DNA of 62,356 bases from Hyphomicrobiales bacterium (GTDB taxonomy: Bacteria > Pseudomonadota > Alphaproteobacteria > Rhizobiales > Beijerinckiaceae): assembly GCA_027484605.1 (NCBI GenBank), contig JAIXSR010000050.1:1-62356 (forward strand), read 5' to 3'. The notes beneath the pieces were generated by a model that saw nothing but the letters and a program-made list of their open reading frames with translations, made no database searches and was not told the DNA's origin. This document shows positions 8,452 to 17,859 of the stretch, in pieces; positions within the stretch are counted from its first letter, which is position 1; every line of letters starts with the position of its first letter. Made by a program: the position numbers and the translations under genes.

Positions 8452-10217
8452 GCCCTCTGCGCGGCGCGGGGCGCCGGCCTTTCCTGGCTGACGGCGTGCA
8501 CCACCATTTCCGGCGCGGCATAGGGCAAGGGCAGGTAGCGGGCTTCCATGGCATCCGCCAGGACGGCCGCAGCCTCGCCCGGCTTGTTCGCCGTGTCGAT
8601 GAGGATCGTGGTCTGCCCGAGTGCGGCAAGTTCCCGCGCGGACTGCCGGGCATCCGCCATGGCGCGCTCGCGCCCCGGCTGGCCATCGCGCCCGATATTG
8701 GCGCGGGCATCGGTCATGAAGACGAGAACCGGCGTCCGGCCGGAACGCATGATGCCCTCGGCCACCTGCCGGGCGGTATCGATCGCAGTGGCGAGCGGCG
8801 TGCCTCCGCCCCCGGCTAGGCCGGCCAAAGCGCGGGCTGCCCGTGCGAGGGCACGGGTCGGCGGCAGGACCATCTCGGCCACGCGGCCCCGGAAGGTGAT
8901 CAGGGCCACCTCGTCGCGGCGGACATAGCATTCGGCCAGGAGAAGCTGCACCGCGCCCTTGGCCTCGCCGAGGCGCTGGAGCGCGGAGGAGCCGGAGGCA
9001 TCGACGATGAACAGCGTGGTGGTGCGGCGGCGGGCCCGACGCCGGACGATGCGGAAATCCTCGCGGCGGACGGCGATCGTGCCATCGCCGAAAGAGGCGC
9101 CGCGCCGGAGTTTCTGCCAGGGTGCTGCGGCCCGGAGTGTATCGATCAGGCCGAGCCGCGCGCCGGTCCGGGGATCGCCGGGCTTGACGCCGACGGCCCG
9201 GCCCCGCCGGGCATTCTTCTCGCGCGCGCCGGCCTTGCCGGCGGAGCGCTGGCGGCCGGAAGCCGCGCGGGCCTTCAGATCGGCAAGCAGGCCGGCCGGG
9301 AGGGCAGCAAGCGCGGACTGGCTCATCACGTCATCGGGCGGATCGCCCGACTGGTCCTCCGGCGGGTTTTCCGGCGGCGGGGTATCGGCATCCTGCGGCA
9401 GGGGCGGCGGGGCCTCCTCCTGCTGCTCCTGCCGGCTGGGCCATTGAACCGCCCGCGGCGCCAGCACAAGCGCCGCCGCGAGGATCGCATCCTCGTCGGC
9501 CACGTCGAGCCGGCCATGCAGGGCGGCCAGGGCGCGGGCCACGCCGACCGCCTGGAGCGAGGGGCGCAGCGAAGCGAGGCCGAAACCGGCAGCCGCGGCG
9601 CAGAGTTCGCCGATGATCCGGGCCGAGGTCGCCACTGCCGGCAGGCGCGCGCGCGCGGCGGCCACGGCATCGACGGTGAAGAGCGGCTCGCCGAACGGGG
9701 CATGGGCGAGATCGAGGACGAGGCCGAGGCGCTCGGTCAGGATGGCCGGCGGGGCCTCGTCATCGATGCCCTCGTCGAGCGCGACCATGGCGAAATGGGC
9801 CGGCAGGGTCTGCGTGACGCCGTCCCGCTCGACATGCAATTCGCCGGTTTCCGCCGTCGCGGAGACGAGGCTGGCCTGCCAGGGATCGAGCCGTTCGGCC
9901 ATGCTGATGACGAGATAGCCGCCATCGGCCTCGGCCAGCAGGCCACGCTCGGTTACCGGCAGGCCGGAAGCGAGGGTCGCCGCGAGATCGAGCCCGCCGA
10001 TCAGCCGGGATTCGGCGATGCCGGCGGGCATCCGGCGGAAGGGCACCGCGGGAAGGGCATGGGCGCGCAGGGCCGCCAGCCAACGGTCGCGGTCCGGGCC
10101 GGGCTGGGCGCGCAGCCAGATGCCGCCCGCCGCTTCCGGCGCTATGGCCATGACCGCGAGGGCCAGACCGGCGAGATCCGCCCCGGCCGGATCCTTCCGG
10201 GCGGGATCGGCAGTCAT
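8448..10217 (-). CDS. bchD: Magnesium chelatase subunit D, BchD
   Basis: 589 residues. The D subunit of Mg-chelatase (BchHID), which inserts magnesium into protoporphyrin IX. The N-terminal third resembles an AAA domain without a good Walker A motif, as expected for BchD. A Pro/Glu/Asp-rich linker occupies about 262-297. The C-terminal integrin I (VWA) domain contains the MIDAS sequence FIVDASGSS at 403-411 (D406, S408, S410), GGTPLATAID and FMTDARAN. It is coupled on both sides by 4-base overlaps, to bchI upstream and bchO downstream. Confidence 0.94.
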   Translation of the reverse strand: MTADPARKDPAGADLAGLALAVMAIAPEAAGGIWLRAQPGPDRDRWLAALRAHALPAVPFRRMPAGIAESRLIGGLDLAATLASGLPVTERGLLAEADGGYLVISMAERLDPWQASLVSATAETGELHVERDGVTQTLPAHFAMVALDEGIDDEAPPAILTERLGLVLDLAHAPFGEPLFTVDAVAAARARLPAVATSARIIGELCAAAAGFGLASLRPSLQAVGVARALAALHGRLDVADEDAILAAALVLAPRAVQWPSRQEQQEEAPPPLPQDADTPPPENPPEDQSGDPPDDVMSQSALAALPAGLLADLKARAASGRQRSAGKAGAREKNARRGRAVGVKPGDPRTGARLGLIDTLRAAAPWQKLRRGASFGDGTIAVRREDFRIVRRRARRRTTTLFIVDASGSSALQRLGEAKGAVQLLLAECYVRRDEVALITFRGRVAEMVLPPTRALARAARALAGLAGGGGTPLATAIDTARQVAEGIMRSGRTPVLVFMTDARANIGRDGQPGRERAMADARQSARELAALGQTTILIDTANKPGEAAAVLADAMEARYLPLPYAAPEMVVHAVSQERPAPRAAQRA

Positions 10218-11389
10218 GAGCCGAAGACCTCTCCGATCGCGCGCTCGACACGCGCAGTGGCGCGGGAATCATCGAGGGGCGAGCGGCGCAGGCGATGCCG
10301 GAGCGCCATGGGCGCCACGATGCGCACATGTTCCTCCTCGACCGAATCCTCGCCCTGATAGGCTGCGAGTGCGCGGGCCGCCCGGATCAGCGTGAGTTCG
10401 CCGCGAAGACCATCCGTGCCGAGGGCGATGCACAATTCCGTGGCGCGGCGCAGGGCGGCCTCGCTGGTTGTCATGCTGCCGACCTTCTTGCGCGCGGCGG
10501 AGATGCGGCGGCGTATGCCGGCATCGCGGCCCCGCCAGGCATCGGCGAAAGCCTCGGGATCGCGGTCGAAGGCATCGCGGCGGCGGACAACCTCGATCCG
10601 CGTTTCCAGATCGGAGGGCGTCTCGACATCGACCGACAGGCCGAAGCGATCCAGCAATTGCGGGCGCAACTCGCCCTCTTCCGGGTTCCCGGAGCCGACC
10701 AGCACGAAGCGGGCGGGGTGGCGGATGCTCAACCCCTCGCGCTCGACGACGTTCTCGCCTGAGGCCGCCACATCGAGCAGCACGTCAACAAGGTGATCCT
10801 CGAGGAGATTGACCTCGTCGATATAGAGGAAGCCGCGATGGGCCTTGGCCAGCAGGCCCGGCTGGAAGGCTTTCTCGCCGCGGGCCAGAGCCCGTTCGAG
10901 ATCGAGCGCGCCGACGACGCGGTCCTCGGTGGCGCCGAGCGGCAGGTCAACGACCGGCACAGGCACGAGATGGGATTCGGCCTGGCCGCGACGGACCTTA
11001 TCCAGCGACAGGCGCTGGCAATGCTCGCAGGAGGCGGCCGGGCGGCCGGGCTCGCAGCCATAGGGGCAGCCGACAATCGCGCGCATGCGCGGCAGCAGGG
11101 CCGCGAGGGCGCGGATCGCCGTGGATTTCCCGGTGCCACGATCGCCGAAGATCAGGACGCCGCCGATCGTGGGATCGATGGCGGAAAGGATCAGGGCATT
11201 CTTCATTTCCTCCTGCGCCACGATGGCGGAGAAGGGAAAGGGCACGCGCTGGCGCGGCGCCGGCGCCGGTGCGGCACGGACCGGGCGGCTGGCGCGCTCC
11301 ACGGAAAGCAGGTGCCCCCCGAGGGTTTCGCGCAAGGGTTCTTCCCGGTCCGGAAGGGGGCGCTGGGCGCCATAGGCTTCTGCCGACAT
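10214..11389 (-). CDS. bchI: Magnesium chelatase ATPase subunit I, BchI
   Basis: 391 residues from ATG 11389, preceded by GAGGAG. AAA+ ATPase that drives Mg insertion with BchD and BchH. It has Walker A GDRGTGKST at 82-90, a BchI-specific cysteine-bearing insert (VGCPYGCEP, ASCEHC) and Walker B FLYIDEVNLLEDH. The N-terminus is about 50 residues longer than compact BchI proteins and Pro/Ala/Arg-rich. The gene starts 10 bases after the ispH stop, so it is probably read from the dxs promoter. Confidence 0.95.
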   Translation of the reverse strand: MSAEAYGAQRPLPDREEPLRETLGGHLLSVERASRPVRAAPAPAPRQRVPFPFSAIVAQEEMKNALILSAIDPTIGGVLIFGDRGTGKSTAIRALAALLPRMRAIVGCPYGCEPGRPAASCEHCQRLSLDKVRRGQAESHLVPVPVVDLPLGATEDRVVGALDLERALARGEKAFQPGLLAKAHRGFLYIDEVNLLEDHLVDVLLDVAASGENVVEREGLSIRHPARFVLVGSGNPEEGELRPQLLDRFGLSVDVETPSDLETRIEVVRRRDAFDRDPEAFADAWRGRDAGIRRRISAARKKVGSMTTSEAALRRATELCIALGTDGLRGELTLIRAARALAAYQGEDSVEEEHVRIVAPMALRHRLRRSPLDDSRATARVERAIGEVFGS

Positions 11390-11399
11390 GGCGCTCTCC

Positions 11400-12383
11400 T
11401 CAGGTTCGTGCGGTGCTGGCAAGCCGGACGGGCAAGCGGAACACGACATCTTCCTCGACACCTTCCAGTTCGGTGATGGACACATCCCGGAAGTGCCGAA
11501 GCCAGTCGATGGTGGCCTGGATCAGCTCTTCCGGGGCGGAGGCGCCTGCGGAGAGGCCGAGCGTGGACACGCCCTCCAGCCAGGCAAGGTCAATCGTAGC
11601 CGGCCCCTCGACGAGATAGGCCGGCACGCCAAGCTGCGCGCCGATCTCCCGGAGACGGCTGGAATTGGAACTCTGGCGCGAGCCGATGACGAGGATGACC
11701 TCGGCCCGGCCGGCCATTTCCTGGACGGCGGCCTGGCGGTTCTGCGTGGCGTAGCAGATGTTGCGCGTATCGGGCCCGACAATGTCCGGGAAGCGCGCCT
11801 TCAACGCCGCGATGACATCCCGGGTATCCTGCACGCCGAGCGTGGTCTGGGTGATATAGGCGACGCGGGCGGGATCGCTGATCTCGAGGCCGGCCACCTC
11901 TTCCGGCCGCGCGATCAGGTGCAGCCGGCCATCGATCTGGCCGCGCGTACCCTCGACCTCGGCATGGCCGGCATGGCCGATCAGCACCACATCATAGCCC
12001 TGCTCGGCATGGCGGCGGCCCTGGACATGGACCTTCACCACCAGCGGACAGGTCGCGTCGATCACGTCGAGGCTGCGCCCGGCCGCCATGGATTCGACCT
12101 TGCGGGAGACGCCATGGGCGCTGAACACCGTCACCGCGCCTTCGGGAATCTCGTCGACCTCGGAGACGAAGATCGCCCCTCGGGCACGCAATTGCTCGAC
12201 GACATGGGTATTGTGGACAATCTCGTGGCGCACATAGACCGGCGCGCCATGGATCTCCAGCGCGCGCTCGACGATCTCGACGGCGCGGATCACGCCCGCG
12301 CAGAAGCCGCGCGGCTTGGCGAGGAGAATTTCCAGCGGGGCGAGATCGGGCTCGAAACGGGCCTTCGGGGCGTGACGGTTCAT
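11400..12383 (-). CDS. ispH: 4-hydroxy-3-methylbut-2-enyl diphosphate reductase IspH
   Basis: 327 residues. The last enzyme of the MEP pathway, an iron-sulfur reductase producing IPP and DMAPP. The three cluster cysteines appear in KPRGFCAGV (C28), DATCPLV and [11 protein letters not shown]; the family motifs [10 protein letters not shown] and [11 protein letters not shown] are intact. ATG 12383 overlaps the dxs stop by 4 bases. Its place between dxs and the Mg-chelatase genes ties isoprenoid supply to pigment synthesis. The genome may or may not hold another ispH elsewhere. Confidence 0.95.
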   Translation of the reverse strand: MNRHAPKARFEPDLAPLEILLAKPRGFCAGVIRAVEIVERALEIHGAPVYVRHEIVHNTHVVEQLRARGAIFVSEVDEIPEGAVTVFSAHGVSRKVESMAAGRSLDVIDATCPLVVKVHVQGRRHAEQGYDVVLIGHAGHAEVEGTRGQIDGRLHLIARPEEVAGLEISDPARVAYITQTTLGVQDTRDVIAALKARFPDIVGPDTRNICYATQNRQAAVQEMAGRAEVILVIGSRQSSNSSRLREIGAQLGVPAYLVEGPATIDLAWLEGVSTLGLSAGASAPEELIQATIDWLRHFRDVSITELEGVEEDVVFRLPVRLASTART

Positions 12384-14380
12384 GAGCCGGCGGCCCCCTC
12401 GGCCTGGAATTCCGGCTGGCGCAGCACAGCCCTGGCGGAAGGCTCGGCCAAGGCAATCAGCCTCGGGCCGATGCCGCTGATGATCCGGCGCCGGGTTGCC
12501 GGCTGGACGATGCTCATGGCCAGCCGCACGATGGCGTCGCAATCGAGCCCGGCCTCGGCATAGAGCCGGGCCTGCGTGTCGTGATCCTGGAAGCGGTCCG
12601 GCAGATGCATCGAACGCAGCTTCAGGCCATGATCGAGCCAGCCGTTATGGACGAGATATTCCATCACCAGCGCGCCGAAACCGCCCGTCGAGCCATCCTC
12701 GACAAGGATCATCGCCTCGTGATGGCCGGCGAGCTGTTCCACAAGCGCCCGGTCGAAGGGCTTCGCGAAGCGGGCATCCGCCAGGGTTGTCGAGATCCCG
12801 AGTTCATCGAGGCGCCCGGCTGCAATGCGGCATTCCTGCAGGCGGCTGCCATAGGAGAGGATGGCGAGGCGGCTGCCCTCGCGCAAGACGCGGCCCCTGC
12901 CGATCGCCAGCGGGATCCCGGCTTCGGGCAGGGCCATGCCGGTCCCGTCGGCACGGGGATAGCGGAAGGCGATCGGCCCGGCATCATGCGCCGCCGCCGT
13001 CGCAACCATATGGACCAGCTCGGCCTCGTCGCCGGGAGCCATCAGCACCATGTTGGGCAGGCAGGCCATGTAGGCGATGTCGAAAGCGCCGGCATGGGTC
13101 GGCCCGTCGGCGCCGACAAGGCCGGCCCGGTCGAGCGCGAAGCGGACCGGCAGGTTCTGCAGGGCCACATCATGCATGATCTGGTCGTAGGCGCGCTGCA
13201 GGAAGGTGGAATAGATGGCGCAGAACGGCTTCATCCCGTCGCAGGCGAGGCCGGCCGCGAAGGTCACAGCGTGCTGCTCGGCGATGCCGACATCGAAGAA
13301 GCGCTGCGGGAAGCGCTTCTCGAACAGGTCGGTGCCGGTGCCGGAGGGCATTGCCGCCGTGATGGCGATGACTCGATCGTCCTTCTCGGCTTCCTTCACG
13401 AGGCTCTGGCCGAAAACCTTGGTATAGGACGGTGCGGCGGCCTTGGGCTTTTCCTGCGCGCCCGTGGCGACGTCGAACTTGACCACGCCGTGATACTTGT
13501 CGGCGCTGGCCTCGGCCGGGGCATAGCCCTTGCCCTTCTGCGTGATGACATGGAGCAGGATCGGACCCTGGTCGGCATCCCGGATATTGCGCAGGATCGG
13601 CACCAGATGATCGAGGTCATGCCCGTCGACCGGCCCGACATAATAGAGGCCGAGCTGATCGAACAGCGTGCCGCCGGTGAGATAGGACCGGGCATGCTCG
13701 ATGGCCCGGGTGATGGTACGATCCATCCGGTCGCCGAACTTGCGGGTCAGCTTGCGGCCGATCTCGCGCATGGTCAGGTAGGTCCGGCCCGAGAGAAGAT
13801 GGGCGAGATAGGTCGACATGGCGCCGACAGGCGGTGCAATCGACATCTCGTTGTCGTTGAGGATGACGATCAGCCGCGAGCCCAGCGCACCGGCATTGTT
13901 CATGGCCTCATAGGCCATCCCGGCAGACATCGCACCATCGCCGATCACCGCGACGACATGGCCGTCCTTCTGCTGGAGGTCGCGCGCGACGGCATAGCCG
14001 AGCGCCGCGGAAATCGACGTGGAGGTATGGGCCGCGCCGAAGGCGTCATATTCGCTCTCGCTGCGCTTGGTGAAGCCGGACAGGCCCCCGCCCTGCCGCA
14101 AGGTGCGGATCTGGTCACGCCGACCGGTGAGGATCTTGTGCGGATAGGCCTGGTGGCCGACATCCCAGATCAGCGTGTCGTCCGGCGTCTCGAAGACATG
14201 ATGCAGCGCGACGGTCAGCTCGACCACGCCGAGGCTCGCGCCGAGATGGCCACCTGTCGTCGAGACGGCATCGATGGTTTCGGCCCGCAATTCATCGGCA
14301 AGCTGCTTGAGGTCAGAGGCCGGCAGCGCGCGGAGATCGGCGGGCGTGGCAATCTGGTCCAGAAGGGGGGTTTCCAGCAT
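12380..14380 (-). CDS. dxs: 1-deoxy-D-xylulose-5-phosphate synthase Dxs
   Basis: 666 residues, near the usual length. A thiamine-diphosphate enzyme that joins pyruvate and glyceraldehyde-3-phosphate, the entry step of the MEP isoprenoid pathway. It has the ThDP motif GDGAMSAG...NN at about 147-162, [12 protein letters not shown] and the transketolase-type segment [15 protein letters not shown]. Paired PpsR sites lie 23-64 bases upstream of ATG 14380. It is the likely first gene of the dxs-ispH-bchI-bchD-bchO run, putting precursor supply under photosynthesis control. Confidence 0.95.
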   Translation of the reverse strand: MLETPLLDQIATPADLRALPASDLKQLADELRAETIDAVSTTGGHLGASLGVVELTVALHHVFETPDDTLIWDVGHQAYPHKILTGRRDQIRTLRQGGGLSGFTKRSESEYDAFGAAHTSTSISAALGYAVARDLQQKDGHVVAVIGDGAMSAGMAYEAMNNAGALGSRLIVILNDNEMSIAPPVGAMSTYLAHLLSGRTYLTMREIGRKLTRKFGDRMDRTITRAIEHARSYLTGGTLFDQLGLYYVGPVDGHDLDHLVPILRNIRDADQGPILLHVITQKGKGYAPAEASADKYHGVVKFDVATGAQEKPKAAAPSYTKVFGQSLVKEAEKDDRVIAITAAMPSGTGTDLFEKRFPQRFFDVGIAEQHAVTFAAGLACDGMKPFCAIYSTFLQRAYDQIMHDVALQNLPVRFALDRAGLVGADGPTHAGAFDIAYMACLPNMVLMAPGDEAELVHMVATAAAHDAGPIAFRYPRADGTGMALPEAGIPLAIGRGRVLREGSRLAILSYGSRLQECRIAAGRLDELGISTTLADARFAKPFDRALVEQLAGHHEAMILVEDGSTGGFGALVMEYLVHNGWLDHGLKLRSMHLPDRFQDHDTQARLYAEAGLDCDAIVRLAMSIVQPATRRRIISGIGPRLIALAEPSARAVLRQPEFQAEGAAGS

Positions 14381-14402
14381 CGGCTCGACCTCCGCGACCG
14401 AA

Positions 14403-14444
14403 TGTCCTCAATGCGTGACATTCTTGTGTCCAGCATTCTTGACA
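14403..14444. promoter_or_regulatory. Paired PpsR/CrtJ operator upstream of dxs
   Basis: Two perfect TGT-N12-ACA sites: TGTCCTCAATGCGTGACA at 14403-14420 and TGTCCAGCATTCTTGACA at 14427-14444. Both have TGTC/GACA arms. The gap is 6 bases rather than the canonical 8, which shifts the relative helical phase. They sit just upstream of dxs and about 65 bases beyond the 3' end of the preceding operon. Direct sequence observation; regulation of dxs by PpsR is inferred. Confidence 0.78.
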
Positions 14445-14508
14445 CTTTGGGGAAATTCGCAAGGGGGAAAATCATCCGGCCCGCCGAATTCCCGGGGCAG
14501 CACCTGGT

Positions 14509-14796
14509 TCAGTCCCGGTCTTTCCGGCTCAGTCTGCGTGCGAGATCAAGGGCATGAGCAATGCCTCCGAGCATCAGCAATCCGGCCATCGCCCAGGCCG
14601 GGCCACCGGCCAGGGCCAGGCGCAGGGCCAGAATCAGCGTCAGGCCCGCCCCCGAAACCAGCAGGATGGTTCCGACGGGCAAGCCACGAGATGTCAAGAT
14701 TCGATGACAGATCAGTACGGCGGCCTCGATGACCAGAATCGCCAGCGCGAGATCGACCCCGAACCGAACCCATTCGCCCAGCATTGCCGCATTCAT
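14509..14796 (-). CDS. Conserved-looking 95-residue membrane protein after tspO
   Basis: 95 residues with about three hydrophobic segments (roughly 10-30, 40-62 and 68-88) and a basic C-terminus ending RRLSRKDRD. ATG 14796 overlaps the tspO stop by 4 bases, so it is the last gene of the bchG-pucC-like-bchP-tspO run. I do not recognise the family. A role in the membrane stage of pigment synthesis or trafficking would fit the context but nothing in the sequence shows a catalytic site. Confidence 0.72.
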   Translation of the reverse strand: MNAAMLGEWVRFGVDLALAILVIEAAVLICHRILTSRGLPVGTILLVSGAGLTLILALRLALAGGPAWAMAGLLMLGGIAHALDLARRLSRKDRD

Positions 14797-15296
14797 GAGC
14801 CCGACTTTCCGAAGGGGCCATTGAGCAACAGGATGGCCCTGTTGAGAAAGCCCGCCGTGGTGACCCAGAGCAGATAGGGCGCGAGAAGCAGGGCGGCCCC
14901 GCGCGAGACGGGCCAGAGCACGAGGATCATGGCCAGGATGGACAGCCAGAGCAGCACCAGTTCGGCCATGGCCCAATCCGGCCGCCGGAAGGTGAAGAAC
15001 AGGAAGCTCCAGGCGATGTTGAAAAGGGCGTTGACCGTGTAGACCGCGACAATCGCCAGGCGCGCCTCCGGACCGGGCGCATCGCGCCAGCCCATGGCGA
15101 AGGCCAGGACGGCCAGCGCGAAGATCGTTGTCCAGACCGGCCCGAAAATCCAGTTCGGCGGCTGCCAGGACGGCTTGCGCAGGGCCTGGTACCAGGCCCC
15201 GGTTTCGGTGGCATAGCCGCCGAGAACCGCGACGATCACCGCTGCGCCGGCTGCCATCAGCAGGATCCGCGTTTCGAGGCCCGCCAGGTCGATCAC
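14793..15296 (-). CDS. tspO: TspO/MBR family tryptophan-rich sensory protein
   Basis: 167 residues with five predicted membrane segments and the tryptophan-rich pattern of the family (KPSWQPPNWIFGPVWT near 42-57, ALFNIAWSFLFF near 90-101). TspO binds porphyrins and, in Rhodobacter, acts as an oxygen-dependent negative modulator of photosynthesis genes. Here the start is GTG 15296, overlapping the bchP stop (GTGA). Its presence inside a bchP operon supports a porphyrin-linked role. Assignment to the family is firm; the mechanism is known only from relatives. Confidence 0.9.
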   Translation of the reverse strand: MIDLAGLETRILLMAAGAAVIVAVLGGYATETGAWYQALRKPSWQPPNWIFGPVWTTIFALAVLAFAMGWRDAPGPEARLAIVAVYTVNALFNIAWSFLFFTFRRPDWAMAELVLLWLSILAMILVLWPVSRGAALLLAPYLLWVTTAGFLNRAILLLNGPFGKSGS

Positions 15297-16492
15297 GCCC
15301 GGGCAAAGCCCAGGAGATGGCGGACATCGTTGATGAAGATCCGGACATGCGCCATGAAGCGCCCGCGGACGAACGCCTTGTTCATGTAGGATTCCCAGGT
15401 CAGCTTCTGCACATCCGGATCGCGGCAGATCTTCACGAACTGCTCGCGGCTGCGGTCGTTGCGGTACCAGAAATACTGCAGCAGCCCGAGGACCCAGAAG
15501 ACCTTGCCATGCTTGGCCATGAAGGTCTTGCGGGCGCCGGCCAGCGCCCGGGCATCGCCGGTGCGCAGGACAGCGGCCGTGGCTTCGGCGGCAAGGCGTC
15601 CGCCATACATGGCGTAGTAGATCCCCTCCCCCGAGGCCGGCGCCACAACTCCGGCCGCGTCGCCGGCGAGGACCACGTCGCGGCCATTGTCCCAGCGCCT
15701 GAGCGGCTTCATCGGGATGGGCGCGCCTTCCTTGCGGATCGTTTCCAGCCCCTCGAAGCCGAGCGCCTGACGGAGATCGGCGATGGAGCCGCGCAGGGAG
15801 AAGCCCTTATGGGCGCTGCCGGTGCCGATGCTCATCGTCTCGCCATGGGGGAAGACCCAGCCGTAGAAATCCGGCGAGACCTTGCCCTGGTAGATGACAT
15901 CGCAGCGGGCAGCATCGTAATGCGGCGAGCCCGGCGCCGGGGCGCGGACAATCTCGTGATAGGCGAAGACGAACGGCACGCGCTTCACATCGGGCAGGGC
16001 GATGCGGGCGACCTGCGAATTGGCGCCATCGGCACCGATGACCAGCCGGGTGCGGAGGGAGACCAGCCGGTCCTCGCCGTCCTTCGCCCGGAACTGGACG
16101 ATCAGGCGGCCCTGATCATCGCGGGTGATGGTCTCGAAGGTCCCATTGAACCGCGTCGCACCGGACAGGGCGGCCCGCTCGCGCAGCCATTCGTCGAAAT
16201 GCTCGCGGTCGACCATGCCGACAAAGCCGTTCTCGATCGGCATGTCGACGCCGGTTTCCGAGGGCGCGACCATGCGCGCGGAGCGGATCCGCGCGACAAT
16301 CTGCGAATCGGGGATCTGGAATTCGCGGATGCAGCAGGGCGGAATCGCGCCGCCGCAGGGCTTGATCCGGCCGGCCCGGTCCAGCAAGGCGACGCGATGC
16401 CCGGCCCGGGCAAGGTCTTCTGCTGCCGTGGCACCGGACGGGCCGCCGCCGATCACCACCACATCGAACAGCGTGTGTTCCGCTTCATCCAT
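15293..16492 (-). CDS. bchP: Geranylgeranyl diphosphate/bacteriochlorophyll reductase BchP
   Basis: 399 residues from ATG 16492, preceded by GGGGAGG at 7-base spacing; ATG 16516, overlapping the upstream stop, would add 8 residues. A flavoprotein reducing the geranylgeranyl tail of bacteriochlorophyll to phytyl. It shows VVIGGGPSGATAAEDLARAG near 12-30, the BchP segment KPCGGAIPP near 44, VIGADGANS and the second FAD motif VVLAGDAAGVVAPASGEG. It is placed between the PucC-like carrier and tspO in a coupled operon starting at bchG. Confidence 0.93.
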   Translation of the reverse strand: MDEAEHTLFDVVVIGGGPSGATAAEDLARAGHRVALLDRAGRIKPCGGAIPPCCIREFQIPDSQIVARIRSARMVAPSETGVDMPIENGFVGMVDREHFDEWLRERAALSGATRFNGTFETITRDDQGRLIVQFRAKDGEDRLVSLRTRLVIGADGANSQVARIALPDVKRVPFVFAYHEIVRAPAPGSPHYDAARCDVIYQGKVSPDFYGWVFPHGETMSIGTGSAHKGFSLRGSIADLRQALGFEGLETIRKEGAPIPMKPLRRWDNGRDVVLAGDAAGVVAPASGEGIYYAMYGGRLAAEATAAVLRTGDARALAGARKTFMAKHGKVFWVLGLLQYFWYRNDRSREQFVKICRDPDVQKLTWESYMNKAFVRGRFMAHVRIFINDVRHLLGFARA

Positions 16493-16512
16493 GATGTTCC
16501 CCTCCCCGCCTG

Positions 16513-17859
16513 TCATTCCGCCGGACGGCCCAGCGCGAGACCCGGCATATCCGGCGCCGCCGGCTGGCGGCCGGCCGGCTTCCGGGCCTGGTTCGCGACG
16601 CGATCCGCCAGGACCGCCGAGATGATGAAGAGCACGCTTTCCGCCGCGAAGACCGTGGCATAGGCCGCGACCTGCGAGGCGATGAGATAGCGGGCGATAT
16701 CGGCTGCCACTGCGCCGAGGAAGCCGCCGGCGCCGAAGGCAATGCCCTGCGCCGCGCCCCAGAGGCCCATGCGCACGCCTGCCCGTTCCGGATTACCGGC
16801 ATTGACCAGCCGCATCATCGCCCCGATGGCCGCAGCGGCGAAGGCGCCGTTGGCGACACCCAGCAGGAAGACATTCGGGCGGAACGGGAATTCCGGGCCG
16901 ATCAGTGCGGAAGCGACAAGGCCGGCCAGCGCGACGGCCGAAGCGAGGCACCCGCCAACTGTCCAGAAGCGCGTGGTCCCCGGGCCGCGATTGCCGAAGA
17001 TCGTCGACACAACGGCCACAAGGATCATGCCCGCCAGCACGCCGGCATGCTGCAGGCCGGCCAGCTTGGTCGTTTCGCCCGGCGTATAGCCGAAGACCGC
17101 GCCGGCAAAGGGCTCGAGGATCAGGTCCTGCGCGCTGTAGGCGATCATGGAGAGGAAGATGAAGATCGCGAAAAGGCGCGAATGCGGCTCGGCCCAGACC
17201 TCCCGCAAGGCTTCCGGGAAGGACATTGCCGGGGCGGATTCATCCGCTGCCGGCGGAACGGGCGACGGCCCCTCCACACCCCAGACAGCGAGAACGCTGA
17301 CGACGAAGGCCAGCAGGCTGACCGCCGCCGACACCGCGACCAGCCGGGCCATCGAGAAAGGATCGAGGAAATGGCCGGCCGTACCGGCCGTGACGATGAA
17401 GCCCATGATCATCATGACCCAGACGATCGTGGCCGCCGCCGGGCGGCGGGCATCCGCCACGCGGCGCGAGAGCAGGACAAGCAGCGAGGTGCCGCTGGCG
17501 CCCACGCCGATGCCGATGGCCAGGAAGGCCAGCACCGAGAGCAGAAGGCCGATCACCGGCATGCTGGCCAGAAGCGCGACCGCCACGGCAGCACCGAAGC
17601 CGCCAAGGGCCAGCATGGCCATCCCGCCGATGATCCAGGGCGTCAGGCGGCCGCCGATATCGGCGCCATGGCCCCAGCGGGGCCGGAGCACCTGCACGGC
17701 ATAATGGAGGGCGACCAGGGCGCCGGGCAGCATGGCTGGCAGGGCCAGTTCCACCACCATGACCCGGTTGATGGTCGAGGTGGTGAGCACGACGATCGCG
17801 CCCAGAGCCGTCTGCACCAGTCCGAGCCGGATGATGCCGAGCCAACCCAATGGAGTCAT
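16513..17859 (-). CDS. BCD/PucC-family MFS protein between bchG and bchP (Bch2-like)
   Basis: 448 residues and about 12 hydrophobic helices: a major-facilitator fold of the bacteriochlorophyll delivery family. Typical features are STINRVMVVELALPAMLPG near the N-terminus, shared with the LhaA at 30549-31979, SAQDLILEPFAGAVFG in the middle and RAGVRMGLWGAAQG near 360. Members assist light-harvesting complex assembly or pigment movement, but this paralogue, always near bchG and bchP, is poorly characterised. Stop and start overlap bchG by 4 bases. Confidence 0.9.
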   Translation of the reverse strand: MTPLGWLGIIRLGLVQTALGAIVVLTTSTINRVMVVELALPAMLPGALVALHYAVQVLRPRWGHGADIGGRLTPWIIGGMAMLALGGFGAAVAVALLASMPVIGLLLSVLAFLAIGIGVGASGTSLLVLLSRRVADARRPAAATIVWVMMIMGFIVTAGTAGHFLDPFSMARLVAVSAAVSLLAFVVSVLAVWGVEGPSPVPPAADESAPAMSFPEALREVWAEPHSRLFAIFIFLSMIAYSAQDLILEPFAGAVFGYTPGETTKLAGLQHAGVLAGMILVAVVSTIFGNRGPGTTRFWTVGGCLASAVALAGLVASALIGPEFPFRPNVFLLGVANGAFAAAAIGAMMRLVNAGNPERAGVRMGLWGAAQGIAFGAGGFLGAVAADIARYLIASQVAAYATVFAAESVLFIISAVLADRVANQARKPAGRQPAAPDMPGLALGRPAE

